Source of the DNA: Macrobrachium rosenbergii
Lineage: Eukaryota; Arthropoda; Malacostraca; Decapoda; Palaemonidae
Assembly (NCBI RefSeq): GCF_040412425.1
Contig: NC_089753.1
Coordinates: 34,868,413-34,932,412, forward strand
Direction of reading: 5' to 3'
DNA length: 64,000 bases
Positions within the stretch are counted from its first letter, which is position 1, and each line of letters begins with the position of its first letter. Under the pieces are notes generated by a model. The model saw only the letters and a program-made list of their open reading frames with translations. It ran no database searches and had not been told where the DNA came from. The translations under genes and the position numbers were made by a program. This document shows positions 1 to 9,891 of the stretch, piece after piece.

Positions 1-71
1 AGTGGTTGCAGCTAGGGGCGGAAGGCACGCTGCAATTAACCTTAAGTAATGCCTACAGTGCACCGCACGAG
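1..71 (-). repeat. Dispersed repeat family A, truncated copy
   Basis: The bases match, in reverse complement, the left part of the longer copy at 24.12-24.42 kb (segment GGTGCACTGTAGG through CTAGCTGCAACC). The window edge cuts it. The family has four copies in the window and its class is unknown. Confidence 0.75.
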
Positions 72-383
72 GTTCATTTGGTGAATCCCTGCATATGACT
101 GACTTTCTGTGAACACTGGTTCAATTAGCCGTATATCTAACAAACTTTAACGAAGTTTTTAACACGATTCACTATGTTCCAGGAAACAGTTTTCCAGATT
201 TTGGTGTGGATCCAAGTTTATTATTGTCACTGATTTGCCGAGTCATAGTATACATGAAAGAAAGTGTAATAATAATGAACAGACATTCATTGGTAACAGT
301 TCAATAGATTAGTACATTGCTGAAATACTTTAGCAAGGGTATGTTCGTACTAAGAGCCATTCTCTCTCTCTCTCTCTCTCTTT

Positions 384-420
384 AACAGCTCAGTGGTCTG
401 GTAAAACTAAGGTATACTTT
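384..420 (+). repeat. SINE 3' tail fragment next to a splice acceptor
   Basis: The segment CAGCTCAGTGGTCTGG followed by AACTAAGGTATACTT is the 3' tail shared by the three longer SINE-like copies at 1.15, 13.87 and 25.34 kb. Here it stands alone, preceded by a TC tract (360-381), and ends about 10 bases before the acceptor of G-alpha exon 431-953. Confidence 0.75.
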
Positions 421-430
421 TTTTTAACAG

Positions 431-2779
431 ACACCAACCCCACATTAGGCGCAACGTAATGGACAGCGTCCACAAGTTGGTAACGGCAGCGGCTCAGTAC
501 GAATACTCCTACTCCTCTCAGGAGGCCGAAAGTGGCGCCGAGAAGTTCGCCGAATGGCCGCCTCTGGAGGCGATTCTCGAAGCCCCCGACCTCGATTCCT
601 CTTGGTCGGATTCCATAGAGTGCCTGTGGAAGGACCCTGCGATACAGGCGGCCTACCAGAGGCGGAACGAATTCCATCTGATGACGAATGCCGATTACTT
701 CATCGCTCACGCCACGAGAATCTTGCAGGAAGACTACGTCCCCACCATCGACGACATCCTGCGCATGCGCATCGTGACGCGGGGAGCCGTCACAAAGACC
801 TACGAGCTGACGAACATCAGGATGACCTTGCACGACATGGGAGGTCAGCGGCCTGAGAGAAAAGCCTGGGTCAATCAGCTCGACTATCCGTCGGCTATTC
901 TGTTTGTGGCGTCCTTGTCTGAATACGACCAGACTGTGGAGGAAGCCGAAGAGGTAAATGAAAATGAGGCGGAGAGTCGTCCATTTTCGATAGTTTTCGC
1001 CAGATCTTTGTCTTGTTACTTGCTTATTTTCCTTATGATTGATATATTTGCTTAGTTACTGTCTTAACGCCACCTTCTTTCTTTATACATACGCGTAGTT
1101 CCTCAGTTAATGCGCTGCTGTTAAAACTTTTTTTTTTTTTAACCTATGTAGTTCCTCATTGGACGGGTTGGTATCGTTCTCGGATAGCACTCTAATGGAC
1201 CCACGTTCGATTCTCCGACCGGCCAATGAAGAATGAGAGAAATTTATTTCTGGTGATAGAAATCCATTTCTCGTTACAATGTGGTTCGGATTCCACAATA
1301 AGCTGTAGGTCCCGTTGCTAGGTAACCAATTGGTTCTTAGCCACGTAAGATATATCTAATCCTTCGGGCCAGCCCTCTCTAGGAGAGCTGTTAATCAGCT
1401 CAGTGGTCTGGTTAAACTAAGGTATACTTAACTTTACCTTTAATATGTAAGTATTTTCTTTAATGCTTCATCTATTTGATTCATTCGTTCACATTTCCTT
1501 CATTCACTGGGCTTATTAGTTTCATTCAAGAAGAAAGAATCATTACCCCCAACATATAGATACACACATTCACTTGAAAATATCATTTCTCACCGGACCT
1601 TTTTTCTTTCGCCCAGTCCAAGAACCGCGTGCAAGAGAGCCTGGACATTTACGAGCAGCTGCTCGGCTACTCGCCCTTCGACACGACGCCCGTCATCCTC
1701 CTGCTGAACAAGAGCGACGTCTTCAGCGGCAAGATCAAGGAACAGCCGCTCAAGAAGTACTTCCCGGGGTATGAGGGTCAGTAGATAGGGGTCAGTAGAT
1801 TCAATGGACACTAAGAGGTTTGAAAAGTGTGACAGGAGGAAAACCTCAAAGCAGTTGCACTACGAATGAATTGTTAGGAGAGGGTGGAAAGTAGGATGGA
1901 GGAAGGAGAATATGCAAGGAGGTACAGTAAAAGGAACGGAAGGGGTTGCAGCTTGGGGCCGAGGGGCCGCATGAGGTGCACTGACGGCACTTCCCCCCTA
2001 CGCTGTCAGTAGATCCAAGGTCGTCGAATTGGCTGCTGCAGGGCGACTTGGTCTAAATTACTGATGTTAAGGACCGATCATTTTTTTAAATTGTAAATTA
2101 CACATAATAGTGTCTATGCATAAAAAGATGACGAAAATAAATGCGTAGTTTTGCGATTGCGAGCGATTATATTAAGTGTTATATTTACGTAATTGCTTAC
2201 ATTCAGTTTTCTCGGGTAATTGTCAAAACTATCCTTTTCTCCTCGTAGTATAAACGACAAGAATTACCGTTGTAATAATAAAACATTTCATGTATGTAAT
2301 GTACTTATAGTAGACCTATGTCGTGCAGATTAATGGTAATACACACAATGGCTATCCTGAATAAATTACATAACGTTGCGAAGTCAATTTATCGAAATTT
2401 TGCTCTTATTTTGGTGAAATTCAACTCTTCATTTTGACGTGTCCTTCTTGGTATATTTTGCTATCCTGGAGAAACAGTAGTGAATTAAAACAAATTTGTT
2501 TGAATAAAGCCTAAAGTAAATATGGACAGACCAGGTTCTCTTCAGAGAATCAACACTTATTCCATGTTTTCCCGCCGTCTCAAACCAGGTCCTGAAGGAG
2601 ACGAGGCCAGCGGCAGAGATTACATCACCAGCCTGTACGTGGAGCTGACGAAGAAGTACAAGAAGAACCTCCTCGTCAGGTACACGGAGGCTACCAACAG
2701 GGACAACTTCAGGGCCATCTTCGTCTTCGTCAGCAACTACGTGTCTCGGACCATCATGGGTCTGGGGGGGCTGTACTGA
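431..2779 (+). CDS. Divergent heterotrimeric G-protein alpha subunit, last three exons (5' partial)
   Basis: G-alpha subunits are membrane-associated GTPases that relay signals from seven-helix receptors. Three exons join in phase: 431-953, 1617-1776 and 2589-2779, with the stop at 2777-2779. The first visible exon opens inside the helical domain (before IRRNVMDSVHKL), so the P-loop exons lie upstream of the window and the ATG at 459 is internal. It carries switch I (RMRIVTRG, keeping the catalytic Arg and the Mg-binding Thr), switch II (MGGQRPERKAW) and ILFVASLSEYDQ. Exon two gives NRVQESL and the guanine-specificity motif LLLNKSDVF. Exon three gives TEAT in place of TCAT and ends in GGLY. 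The obvious GT at 1769 would break the frame; the GTCAGT donor at 1777 restores the family pattern FPGYEGPEGD. The end resembles Gi/Go (CGLY/CGLF), but Gly replaces the Cys at -4. The family is secure; the subclass is not. Confidence 0.9.
1150..1433 (+). repeat. SINE-like element, full copy 1 (G-alpha intron)
   Basis: About 285 bp, closely similar to the copies at 13866-14144 and 25335-25613. The head holds a polymerase III B-box-like GTTCGATTC (1205-1213) followed by a CGACCGGCC acceptor-stem-like block, which suggests a tRNA-derived head. The body has a conserved TAGGTAACCA stretch, and the tail ends in TCAGCTCAGTGGTCTGG and GGTATACTTAAC. The translated frames over it are not genes. Confidence 0.75.
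1799..2002 (-). repeat. Dispersed repeat family A, internally deleted copy (G-alpha intron)
   Basis: Reverse-complement match to the copy at 24.12-24.42 kb, including GGTTTGAAA, GACAGGAGGAAAACC, TTAGGAGAGGGTGGAAAG and the block ending near GCATGAGGTGCACTGAC. Compared with that copy, about 45 bp are missing between the CTAGCTGCAACC-equivalent and the GCACTG end. Confidence 0.75.
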
Positions 2780-2842
2780 AAATGAAATGGCGAATGTTTT
2801 TTATGGTTGTGTATAAATCAGATAAGTACTTTAAGTAAATTA

Positions 2843-2848
2843 AATAAA
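2843..2848 (+). promoter_or_regulatory. Candidate polyadenylation signal of the G-alpha gene
   Basis: An AATAAA hexamer lies 64 bases after the G-alpha stop codon, at a normal distance for a short 3' UTR. The exact cleavage site is not visible. Confidence 0.55.
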
Positions 2849-4266
2849 ATGTCTTAATATCTTTTTGTTTTTAATTGTCGCTGTTGTCCTACTGATAGTT
2901 TGTAAATTTTAAGAGTTCAGTTCTCACATCGGTACAGTATACTTGAAGTCTCATAATATATTTGAGCTAGGCCTAAAAATCTTGGATTTGATGGTTCGAA
3001 GCCGGTTTTATACTAATAATTTGGAAATACCTTTTTACGTAACTTTTTTTCTGCCTGCTTGATGGTTGGCACGGGGTGCGGTGCCCTGCGTGCATTGTTC
3101 TATTTTTTCTTCGTCTTTTACCAATGCCCATTTTTTGACAATAGGACTAAAACAGAGTCCATCTTTTTAGCGTCACGAAGTAACAATATTGCATAATATA
3201 TTAAATCCTATTATAATAGTTTACTCTCAGAATTACTGTTGTAAGAATCATATTGATAAGAAGTTACCGGCGATGACCACGTGCACTTGCTAGATAAAAA
3301 AAAAAAAGCCATCGGCTGGTCTCTTTCTTTCTTTCTCCCGTATGGACGAGGGACACTTGTGGCCAGGCATGGTTGGGTGTAGGGACAGGGGGTGTTGGGC
3401 CTTTGAATGAAGGGTAAGTGAACGAGAACCACTTTTTTTTTATTAGATCAGTTGCAAAAACTTGACTTGAATTTTTTTAGACATTCACAATTTTCATTCG
3501 CTGTCTGAGGCAGACAACTAACAAGAAAAATAAAAGAGCTCATGGACATTAGAGGTAATTAGTTAATAATTTAGGAAACGAATTAGAATTATCTGGTACC
3601 GAAACACTCGCGTAACACGTTACCCTAGAACAACCCGCCTTTTTAAAATATGTGAAAATCACATACATTCAAGATAAAGGAGGGTGCATCTGTTATTTTT
3701 CCGTCTATCGAGAAGATAATGCACAGCTCTAGTTATCTTTCTGTTCTCAGACTCTAATATAAAGGGACAATAATAAGGTAACAGTGCTGATTGGCGAATG
3801 AAGCAGATGCCAAACGCTACCTATAATTTATAATTTAACAAGAAAACAGAATTAAGCTAATTACGCATTTCCAATACGAAGTAAATGTTCCTACGGGATA
3901 TTATGTTAATAGAGTTTTAGTGATACAACATCGAATGTATAAAAATACTGCGAAATTATTATCTTAATTGGCAACTCGAAACCGTCAGGGTCAGATGGCA
4001 CCACCTTGGAAGTTGTAGAGCAGTAGTGGTTTAGTCAAGTCGCCGTTGGCGTTCAGTAGTGCTAGTTATCGACCTGTGGTAGTATATCTTCACTTAGAAA
4101 TCCTTTTTGTTGTAAGTATTTTTGTAGATTGTTAATTTTTTTCAAGCTGTTGCAAAGGTAACTGGACGAAGTTAGGCCGAAGATATTCAAATTTATAAAT
4201 TAATATAGGACTAAGGAATTTTAAATAATCCGGTCACTACGATACCTCAACGAATTTTTACTGAAT
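2849..4266. other. Gene-free stretch
   Basis: AT-rich DNA downstream of the G-alpha gene. The open frames are short and have no family pattern. The stretch around 3985-4110 is richer in GC and ends near a GTAAGT, which could be a noncoding exon, but nothing confirms that. Confidence 0.5.
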
Positions 4267-4653
4267 TATGAATGACTATACCGCTTCAGTGCCATAATCA
4301 AAAACTGCCCCACTTACCTTTATGTTAAGTCTATACTAGGCCCTTTATTTTTTTCAAAGTGTGTACGTACCTACAGCAACCATGCACATTTTTTCTTGCA
4401 GCTTAGTACAGTCGCATTGGTATTGCACAAGTTCCTTTAAATATAACTAGTGTATATTTAAAGGGCCTTGTGCAATACCAAAGCAACTGCGACATGTAGC
4501 GCTGTACTACGCTGCAAGAGAGAATTTGCATGGTCACTGTACATACACGCTTTGAAAAAAATAAAGGACCTTGAAACTAGACTTAAAACAAAGGTAAGAG
4601 AGGCAGTTTAATTCGATTATGGCACTGGAACGGCATAGTTATTCGTGGTATGA
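4267..4653. repeat. Long foldback (palindromic) element
   Basis: Two arms of about 180-190 bp pair almost throughout. The centre is a 7-base loop ACTAGTG (4446-4452) between TTTAAATATA (4436-4445) and TATATTTAAA (4453-4462). Matching arm blocks include GCACAAGTTCC/GGGCCTTGTGC, GCCATAATC/GATTATGGCAC and the outer ACTATACCG/CGGCATAGTTAT. TA dinucleotides lie at both outer borders, but no longer target duplication is clear. It fits a foldback MITE, and a transcript across it would form a long hairpin. Confidence 0.85.
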
Positions 4654-4696
4654 CACAGAGTGACCAAGGGTCTCAGTATCTCTGCGAGATTTGATT

Positions 4697-4698
<2 letters not shown>

Positions 4699-4753
<55 letters not shown>
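4699..4753. repeat. (TC)n microsatellite
   Basis: Uninterrupted TC dinucleotides of about 55 bases, just right of the foldback element. Confidence 0.95.
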
Positions 4754-4756
<3 letters not shown>

Positions 4757-5775
4757 CTTCTGCGAGAAAAGTGTTTGCTACTCGACCGCTATTTTTTTTA
4801 AATTGAATTAAACATTAAATATCAAAGAGTCAAACCTCGGCAATACTAACCTCTATCTCTCTCTCTCTGCTTTATTGGGTTTCAGTTTGTGAGACAATAG
4901 CAATTTCGTTTGCTAGGCTGTAAGATCACATAGATATTTGAAGACTCCCTTCATATTGTGTGCGCGTTTCAGTAAATGTGAATGAGACTAATGTGTCTGA
5001 CCTTCCACAGCACTGATATAAACTCGACATTCAGATGTTGTGTTTTACGCTCGGCTGTTGTTGTTGGTAGATAAGGTTGCCTTGGCCGAACAAGGGAGTT
5101 TTGGACTTACTAGTTCAAATCTAAACAGGGTTTGTTTACAGTAGTAGAAAAAGTCAGTTATTTCACCCGCAAATCATGAGTAGGCCTAGAGCAATGATTC
5201 GCTTCCCATGAGATTAGTCACATCGATGCTCTTTGCATGGAACAACTGGAATGGGTTTCCTTAGGAAAAACTTGGACACGGTTAAGTTTTCATGCATTAA
5301 TTATGGATATTAGTAATTTGATTTGTCCTTTTTATCTATCCAGTCTTTATTACGCTTTGAAAAACTGGTGTCCATGAGTAATAATTACAAGTAATGCGCC
5401 AGTGTATTAAAGCTGTAACGGGTAACCGTTGTAAGGTTGGTTTGTAGTCTATACGCTCAGAATATATGTATATATAAAACTTTACTACGGTGATTAAGTT
5501 CGGGAAACGATTGAAAAATTGATAGTTATCATTATAATAATAAAAATTACACAAATGATCAGGATACTAATAGCAGAAATGATAAGAGCTCAACAATTTG
5601 CGGCACAAACTTCACGGCCAGAAACGACCACATTGTCCATCATTCTTATCAGTTACAATCACTATTTGATAAGGAGAAATGCACCCCATCTTCATTTTAA
5701 GTGCAGATGTTCTTATCCGTCACTTTCGTTAGGGGGTTGCATAATTTATGTGATTTTGGTTTAAAACAGACAAAT
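4754..5775. other. Gene-free stretch
   Basis: No exon, RNA gene or recognisable element was found. It has a short TC run near 4855 and AT-rich unique-looking DNA. Confidence 0.5.
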
Positions 5776-6090
5776 CCAGTGGCTTAACTAGTGTTCGTGG
5801 CGCCTGGGGGGCGGACTCTGAAAGTGCTGCCCTACTCCCGTGCTAAAAAGTACTCAAAAGTGGTGAAAGTTAAACGCACATTTTAAGCCTTAAATTTTCA
5901 ATAATTTATTTTATTTCATAAAGCTAAAACAAAAACAACACAGCAGATTTACGACGGAACTCTACGAGCTTTGTTGGAAGCGAATTCGCTAATAACAACA
6001 ACAAAAGATGTCCGAGTGCCGCCTTCCCCAGGACAGGGCTGCCCGGGGCGGAATGGCACCCCCCCCTCCCTCCTTTAGTTACGCTACTGG
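5776..6090. mobile_element. MITE-like element with CCAGTGGC/GCTACTGG ends
   Basis: Terminal inverted repeats of about 15 bases: CAGTGGCTTAACTAG at the left and, in reverse complement, CAGTAGCGTAACTAA at the right. GC-rich subterminal blocks follow (GGCGCCTGGGGGGC against the CCCCCC-rich right side). About 315 bp with no transposase, so non-autonomous. No perfect target duplication is visible, so the superfamily is left open (hAT is possible). Confidence 0.55.
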
Positions 6091-6436
6091 ACATCTAATT
6101 CTCTCGGTGTTGACTAACTTGACTGTAAAACCATGTAGCCATGCCACTGTGGACGGGGCTGTCTTCTGTGAATTTTTTAAAATTCATTTTCAGAGCAGTG
6201 AAATTTGTGCTAAACTGGATTCTTGTTTCTTGATCATTTTTTTTTGGGGGGGAGGTGGGGAGGGCTGTACTCTCCTATATATTGGGAAGTACTCACTGTG
6301 AATCTAGTGTAGCCCTGAAGCAGAGACTAATACCATGGCTTTGGTTCAAACAGCTGTCAGCCTGGGAATGAATCAGTATTGTAGCGTAGCAGTTTTTGTT
6401 ACTTCAAGTTCTCAGTGTTGAACACTAGAGGAGTCA

Positions 6437-6438
<2 letters not shown>

Positions 6439-6531
<93 letters not shown>
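6439..6531. repeat. (TA)n microsatellite
   Basis: Perfect TA repeat of roughly 90 bases. Confidence 0.95.
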
Positions 6532-6533
<2 letters not shown>

Positions 6534-7505
6534 GAAAGCGTTAGTGTTTTTCATCTGTACATGTTGGGAGTAGAGAAGAGAGTTTATACCAGCGATATGG
6601 CCTAGATATGTGAGTGTGAAGTGAGAGAGTAGCCTGACTGTTGAGCTTGATTGTCACTGATTATCAGCACCGCACAGAAGGCAGTTATGTTGGTGGAGAC
6701 TCTCTCTCTCTCTCTCTCTCTCTCCATTTTAGAGCATTTGTAAAAGATGAATGGGATATTATGATGAAACCTATAATTCGAAATTTTGATATAACTGACC
6801 GCAGTATAGTACCCTGCTTTGAGGACAAGACTGAAAATACCATTTAAAGATAATGCAGAACATCTCGTGGATAGCTTTACTTTTTCAATCCCATGAAGGA
6901 GCAACTTCTTCATTTCATGACCAGGACCTAGTATCCTGTGCATGACCAGAAACCGCTGTGGAAATATATGGGTAAGTTTGTGTTTCTTTGAAAATCAATT
7001 CGAGGTTTGTTTATATAGCTGTGTATGCGTCCGAGAATCATTACACCAGTCGACGTACTTTAGTAACCGCCGGCGGCCGTGATCTAAAATACCGGCAACG
7101 TCAGAGAATTCAATAAACTTGCTGATTAAAGAGGAGCTATATAGGTTGGATGTATTTGCTTCCGTCATGGGTTATAATCTATGAGTTTTACCCTAGTCAG
7201 GCGCCATTGCAACGTTGTTGAATTGATAAATATACCATGAGTATATTAGAAAGATATTTCGAAGGGATAGATAACGCTGTGTTGTGGAGAGAGAGAGATT
7301 GGGGTGGGGGAAGGAAAGTGGGCGCTGCTGGGCCTCGGGGAAAAGAGGAGTTGACGGTTGCCAGAGGATCGATGAGAAGACCCTTTTAGATTTTAGTATT
7401 TTTCTTTATATATCATTGTCCTCGCCACCGTTGCAACTGGTGCAAAGGGCCCTTGTGCCTCCACTCGTTTCCGGGTTTAATCTTGTATGAATCTTCAGCC
7501 TTCCT

Positions 7506-7509
<4 letters not shown>
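6532..7509. other. Gene-free stretch with a short TC run
   Basis: Contains a TC run at 6700-6724 and a short GA run near 7287. No exon with family support was found. Confidence 0.5.
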
Positions 7510-7575
<66 letters not shown>

Positions 7576-8295
7576 TATATATGTTATATATATATATATG
7601 TATATATATATATTATATATATGTATATATATATATATATTATATATGTATATATATATATTATATATGTATATATATATATTATATATATGTATATATA
7701 TATTATATATATGTATATATATATTATATATATATGTATATATATGTATATATATGTATATATATGTATATATATGTATATATATTATATATATAATATA
7801 TATGTATATATATATATTATATATATATGTATATATATGTATATATATTATATATATGTATATATATATTATATATATATGTATATATATATTATATATA
7901 TATATGTATATATATATTATATATATATGTATATATATTATATATATATGTATATATATATTATATATATATGTATATATATATTATATATATATGTATA
8001 TATATATTATATATATATGTATATATATATTATATATATATGTATATATATATTATATATATATGTATATATATATTATATATATGTATATATATGTATA
8101 TATATGTATATATATATATTATATATATGTATATATATATTATATATATGTATATATATATTATATATATGTATATATATATGTATATATGTATATATAT
8201 ATGTATATATGTATATATATATTATATATATATGTATATATATATATTATATATGTATATATATATATTATATATATGTATATATATATATATTA

Positions 8296-8384
<89 letters not shown>

Positions 8385-8409
8385 CATATACGTGTGTGTG
8401 TGTGTGTGT
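7510..8409. repeat. Structured AT-rich satellite-like array ending in (GT)n
   Basis: About 880 bases made only of TA runs broken at regular intervals by a G (TATG) and by a TTA step. Between about 7.93 and 8.06 kb the G recurs every 21-24 bases, which gives a higher-order unit of about 23 bp. It passes into (GT)n at 8392-8409. The frames rich in Tyr and Ile over it are translation artefacts. Confidence 0.9.
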
Positions 8410-8519
8410 ACAAAGGCTTGACGTATGTTGTGCACTATTAGCGTATTTAAGATATAATCTGGTGAGACTGTTCTGAGTCTATTATTTTGACTGTTTCAAG
8501 TCTGTATCGATTCCTTTCA

Positions 8520-8523
<4 letters not shown>

Positions 8524-8603
<80 letters not shown>

Positions 8604-8615
8604 GAGAGAGAGAGA
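8524..8615. repeat. (CA)n followed by (GA)n microsatellite
   Basis: CA dinucleotides to 8601, then AAAGAGAGAG. Perfect or nearly perfect. Confidence 0.95.
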
Positions 8616-8712
8616 GTGGGTAGCAGTGACAGAGGTCCTTGAAAAGTGGTCATTGCCTAAAAATGTTCGAGTAATGGACCTGTGATGTCTCGTATACTGT
8701 GCCTAATGACAG

Positions 8713-8716
<4 letters not shown>

Positions 8717-8775
<59 letters not shown>
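8717..8775. repeat. (TC)n microsatellite
   Basis: Uninterrupted TC repeat of about 59 bases. Confidence 0.95.
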
Positions 8776-8776
<1 letters not shown>

Positions 8777-9308
8777 ACTCTTTTCTTACGAAACTCTCCA
8801 AATGATGTTAAGCGACTGCATAATATGCTTGAGACGTCGCAGATCCGTCAGCTGACTTTACACAATGGGTGGTGTTCACCGACAATTTTACGACCTTTAC
8901 TCTGTCAGTGTCCAATCTGTTATTAACTGCAAATTCCAATATGTTAATAAGAGACCTTTAACACATTACGGTGGTTTGCGGTAATGCCAACAGTTACTGT
9001 ACTTAGCAAACAGTCAAACACGTGATCAAAATAAGGTAACAAAGGAAAAAAGAGAGTTGGACCTCGCCAGATTTTGAAAGGAGACAAGGCACCTTGGCTA
9101 CAGCCTGCATCAAGGAAACCTTAACTGATCTAACCTTGCATAACCTTGCCACGGGGCTTCATCTTTGGCTCCTCGCGGCGTAGGCCTAGTCCGAGTGCCG
9201 TCGACTCCAGGTAATTTTGTCATGTCATTCTCATAGTCATAATTGCAATATGGCTTCGTTATCTGCTTTGTGAATGATAACAGTGGGCATCCGGTAAAAC
9301 GGTAGCCG

Positions 9309-9439
9309 GTCATTTCGCCCACATGCCATTTCGCCACACTATGGAGTCATTTCGCCCACAGGTCATTTCGCCCACACCGTGGAGTCATTTCGCCCACACC
9401 GTGGAGTCATTTCGCCCACACCTGGAGTCATTTCCCCAC
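9309..9439. repeat. Left terminal array of the MULE, seven 15-bp motif copies
   Basis: GTCATTTCGCCCACA or close variants start at 9309, 9325, 9346, 9362, 9384, 9406 and 9427; the second and last are degenerate. Copies five and six stand 22 bases apart with CCGTGGA-type spacers. It is inverted relative to the right array and is probably a set of transposase-binding sites. Confidence 0.9.
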
Positions 9440-9443
9440 TATA

Positions 9444-9668
9444 TGGGGGGGGGGGGCAGCAGGGAGTGGGGAGGAAGGGGGGTTGGAGGAAAGGAGAAAA
9501 GAGAGAGATAGCAGGGAGGGAGGAGGGAAGGGCTAAGAGGAAGAGAGGTAGGAGGGAAGGAAGGTAGGGAGAGAAGAGGGAGGGAGGAGGGATGGGGTGG
9601 GATATAAGCTGGCAGGGAGGAAGAAAGAGGGGGGTGAGAGGGAGGGAGGAAGGAGGTGGAAGATAGGG
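9444..9668. repeat. Long polypurine tract
   Basis: About 225 bases of overwhelmingly A and G on the plus strand, starting with a run of about a dozen G and continuing as GGGA/GGAGG blocks. It lies inside the MULE, between the left array and the transposase. The frames across it are artefacts. Confidence 0.9.
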
Positions 9669-9688
9669 ATCGAGTGTGTGTGTGTGTG

Positions 9689-9691
<3 letters not shown>

Positions 9692-9732
<41 letters not shown>
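9692..9732. repeat. (TAA)n microsatellite
   Basis: About 13 TAA units inside the MULE, preceded by a short (GT)n and followed at about 9808 by another short (GT)n. Confidence 0.95.
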
Positions 9733-9891
9733 CGTTTTTCTAGTAAGGCAGTCAATGAGTGAAAATATGCTTAATTCATATGAAACTATCCACAAAGCCT
9801 ATGGAAGTGTGTGTGTGTGTGTTGTTTGGTGGTTCATTACCTATGTTTTGTAATTACTGATTGACCATAGAATAAAACAGTTCCTGGCAAG

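Noticed and set aside
1205..1230. True tRNA gene
   Set aside because: The B-box-like word and stem remnant belong to the SINE-like head; no full cloverleaf can be folded and the same unit recurs twice more.
1107..1298. Minus-strand frame starting MWNPNHI, seen again at 13.8-14.0 kb
   Set aside because: It is the complement of the SINE-like body; the shared peptide reflects the repeat and not a gene family.
1769..1770. GT at 1769 as donor of the second visible G-alpha exon
   Set aside because: It would leave two bases of a codon while the next exon needs one; GTCAGT at 1777 keeps the frame and the FPGYEGPEGD family pattern.
3985..4115. Possible 5' UTR exon ending near a GTAAGT
   Set aside because: Only slightly higher GC and one donor-like word; no link to a downstream coding exon can be shown.
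6008..6301. 97-codon plus frame
   Set aside because: It starts inside the MITE-like element and runs into G-rich low-complexity sequence.
7453..8476. Long open frames rich in Tyr, Ile, Val and Met on both strands
   Set aside because: They only translate the TA/TATG array; no start context, introns or composition of a real protein.
9323..9795. Frames of 62-130 codons with repeated SFRPH-like units or Leu runs
   Set aside because: They are translations of the MULE end motifs, the purine tract and the TAA repeat.
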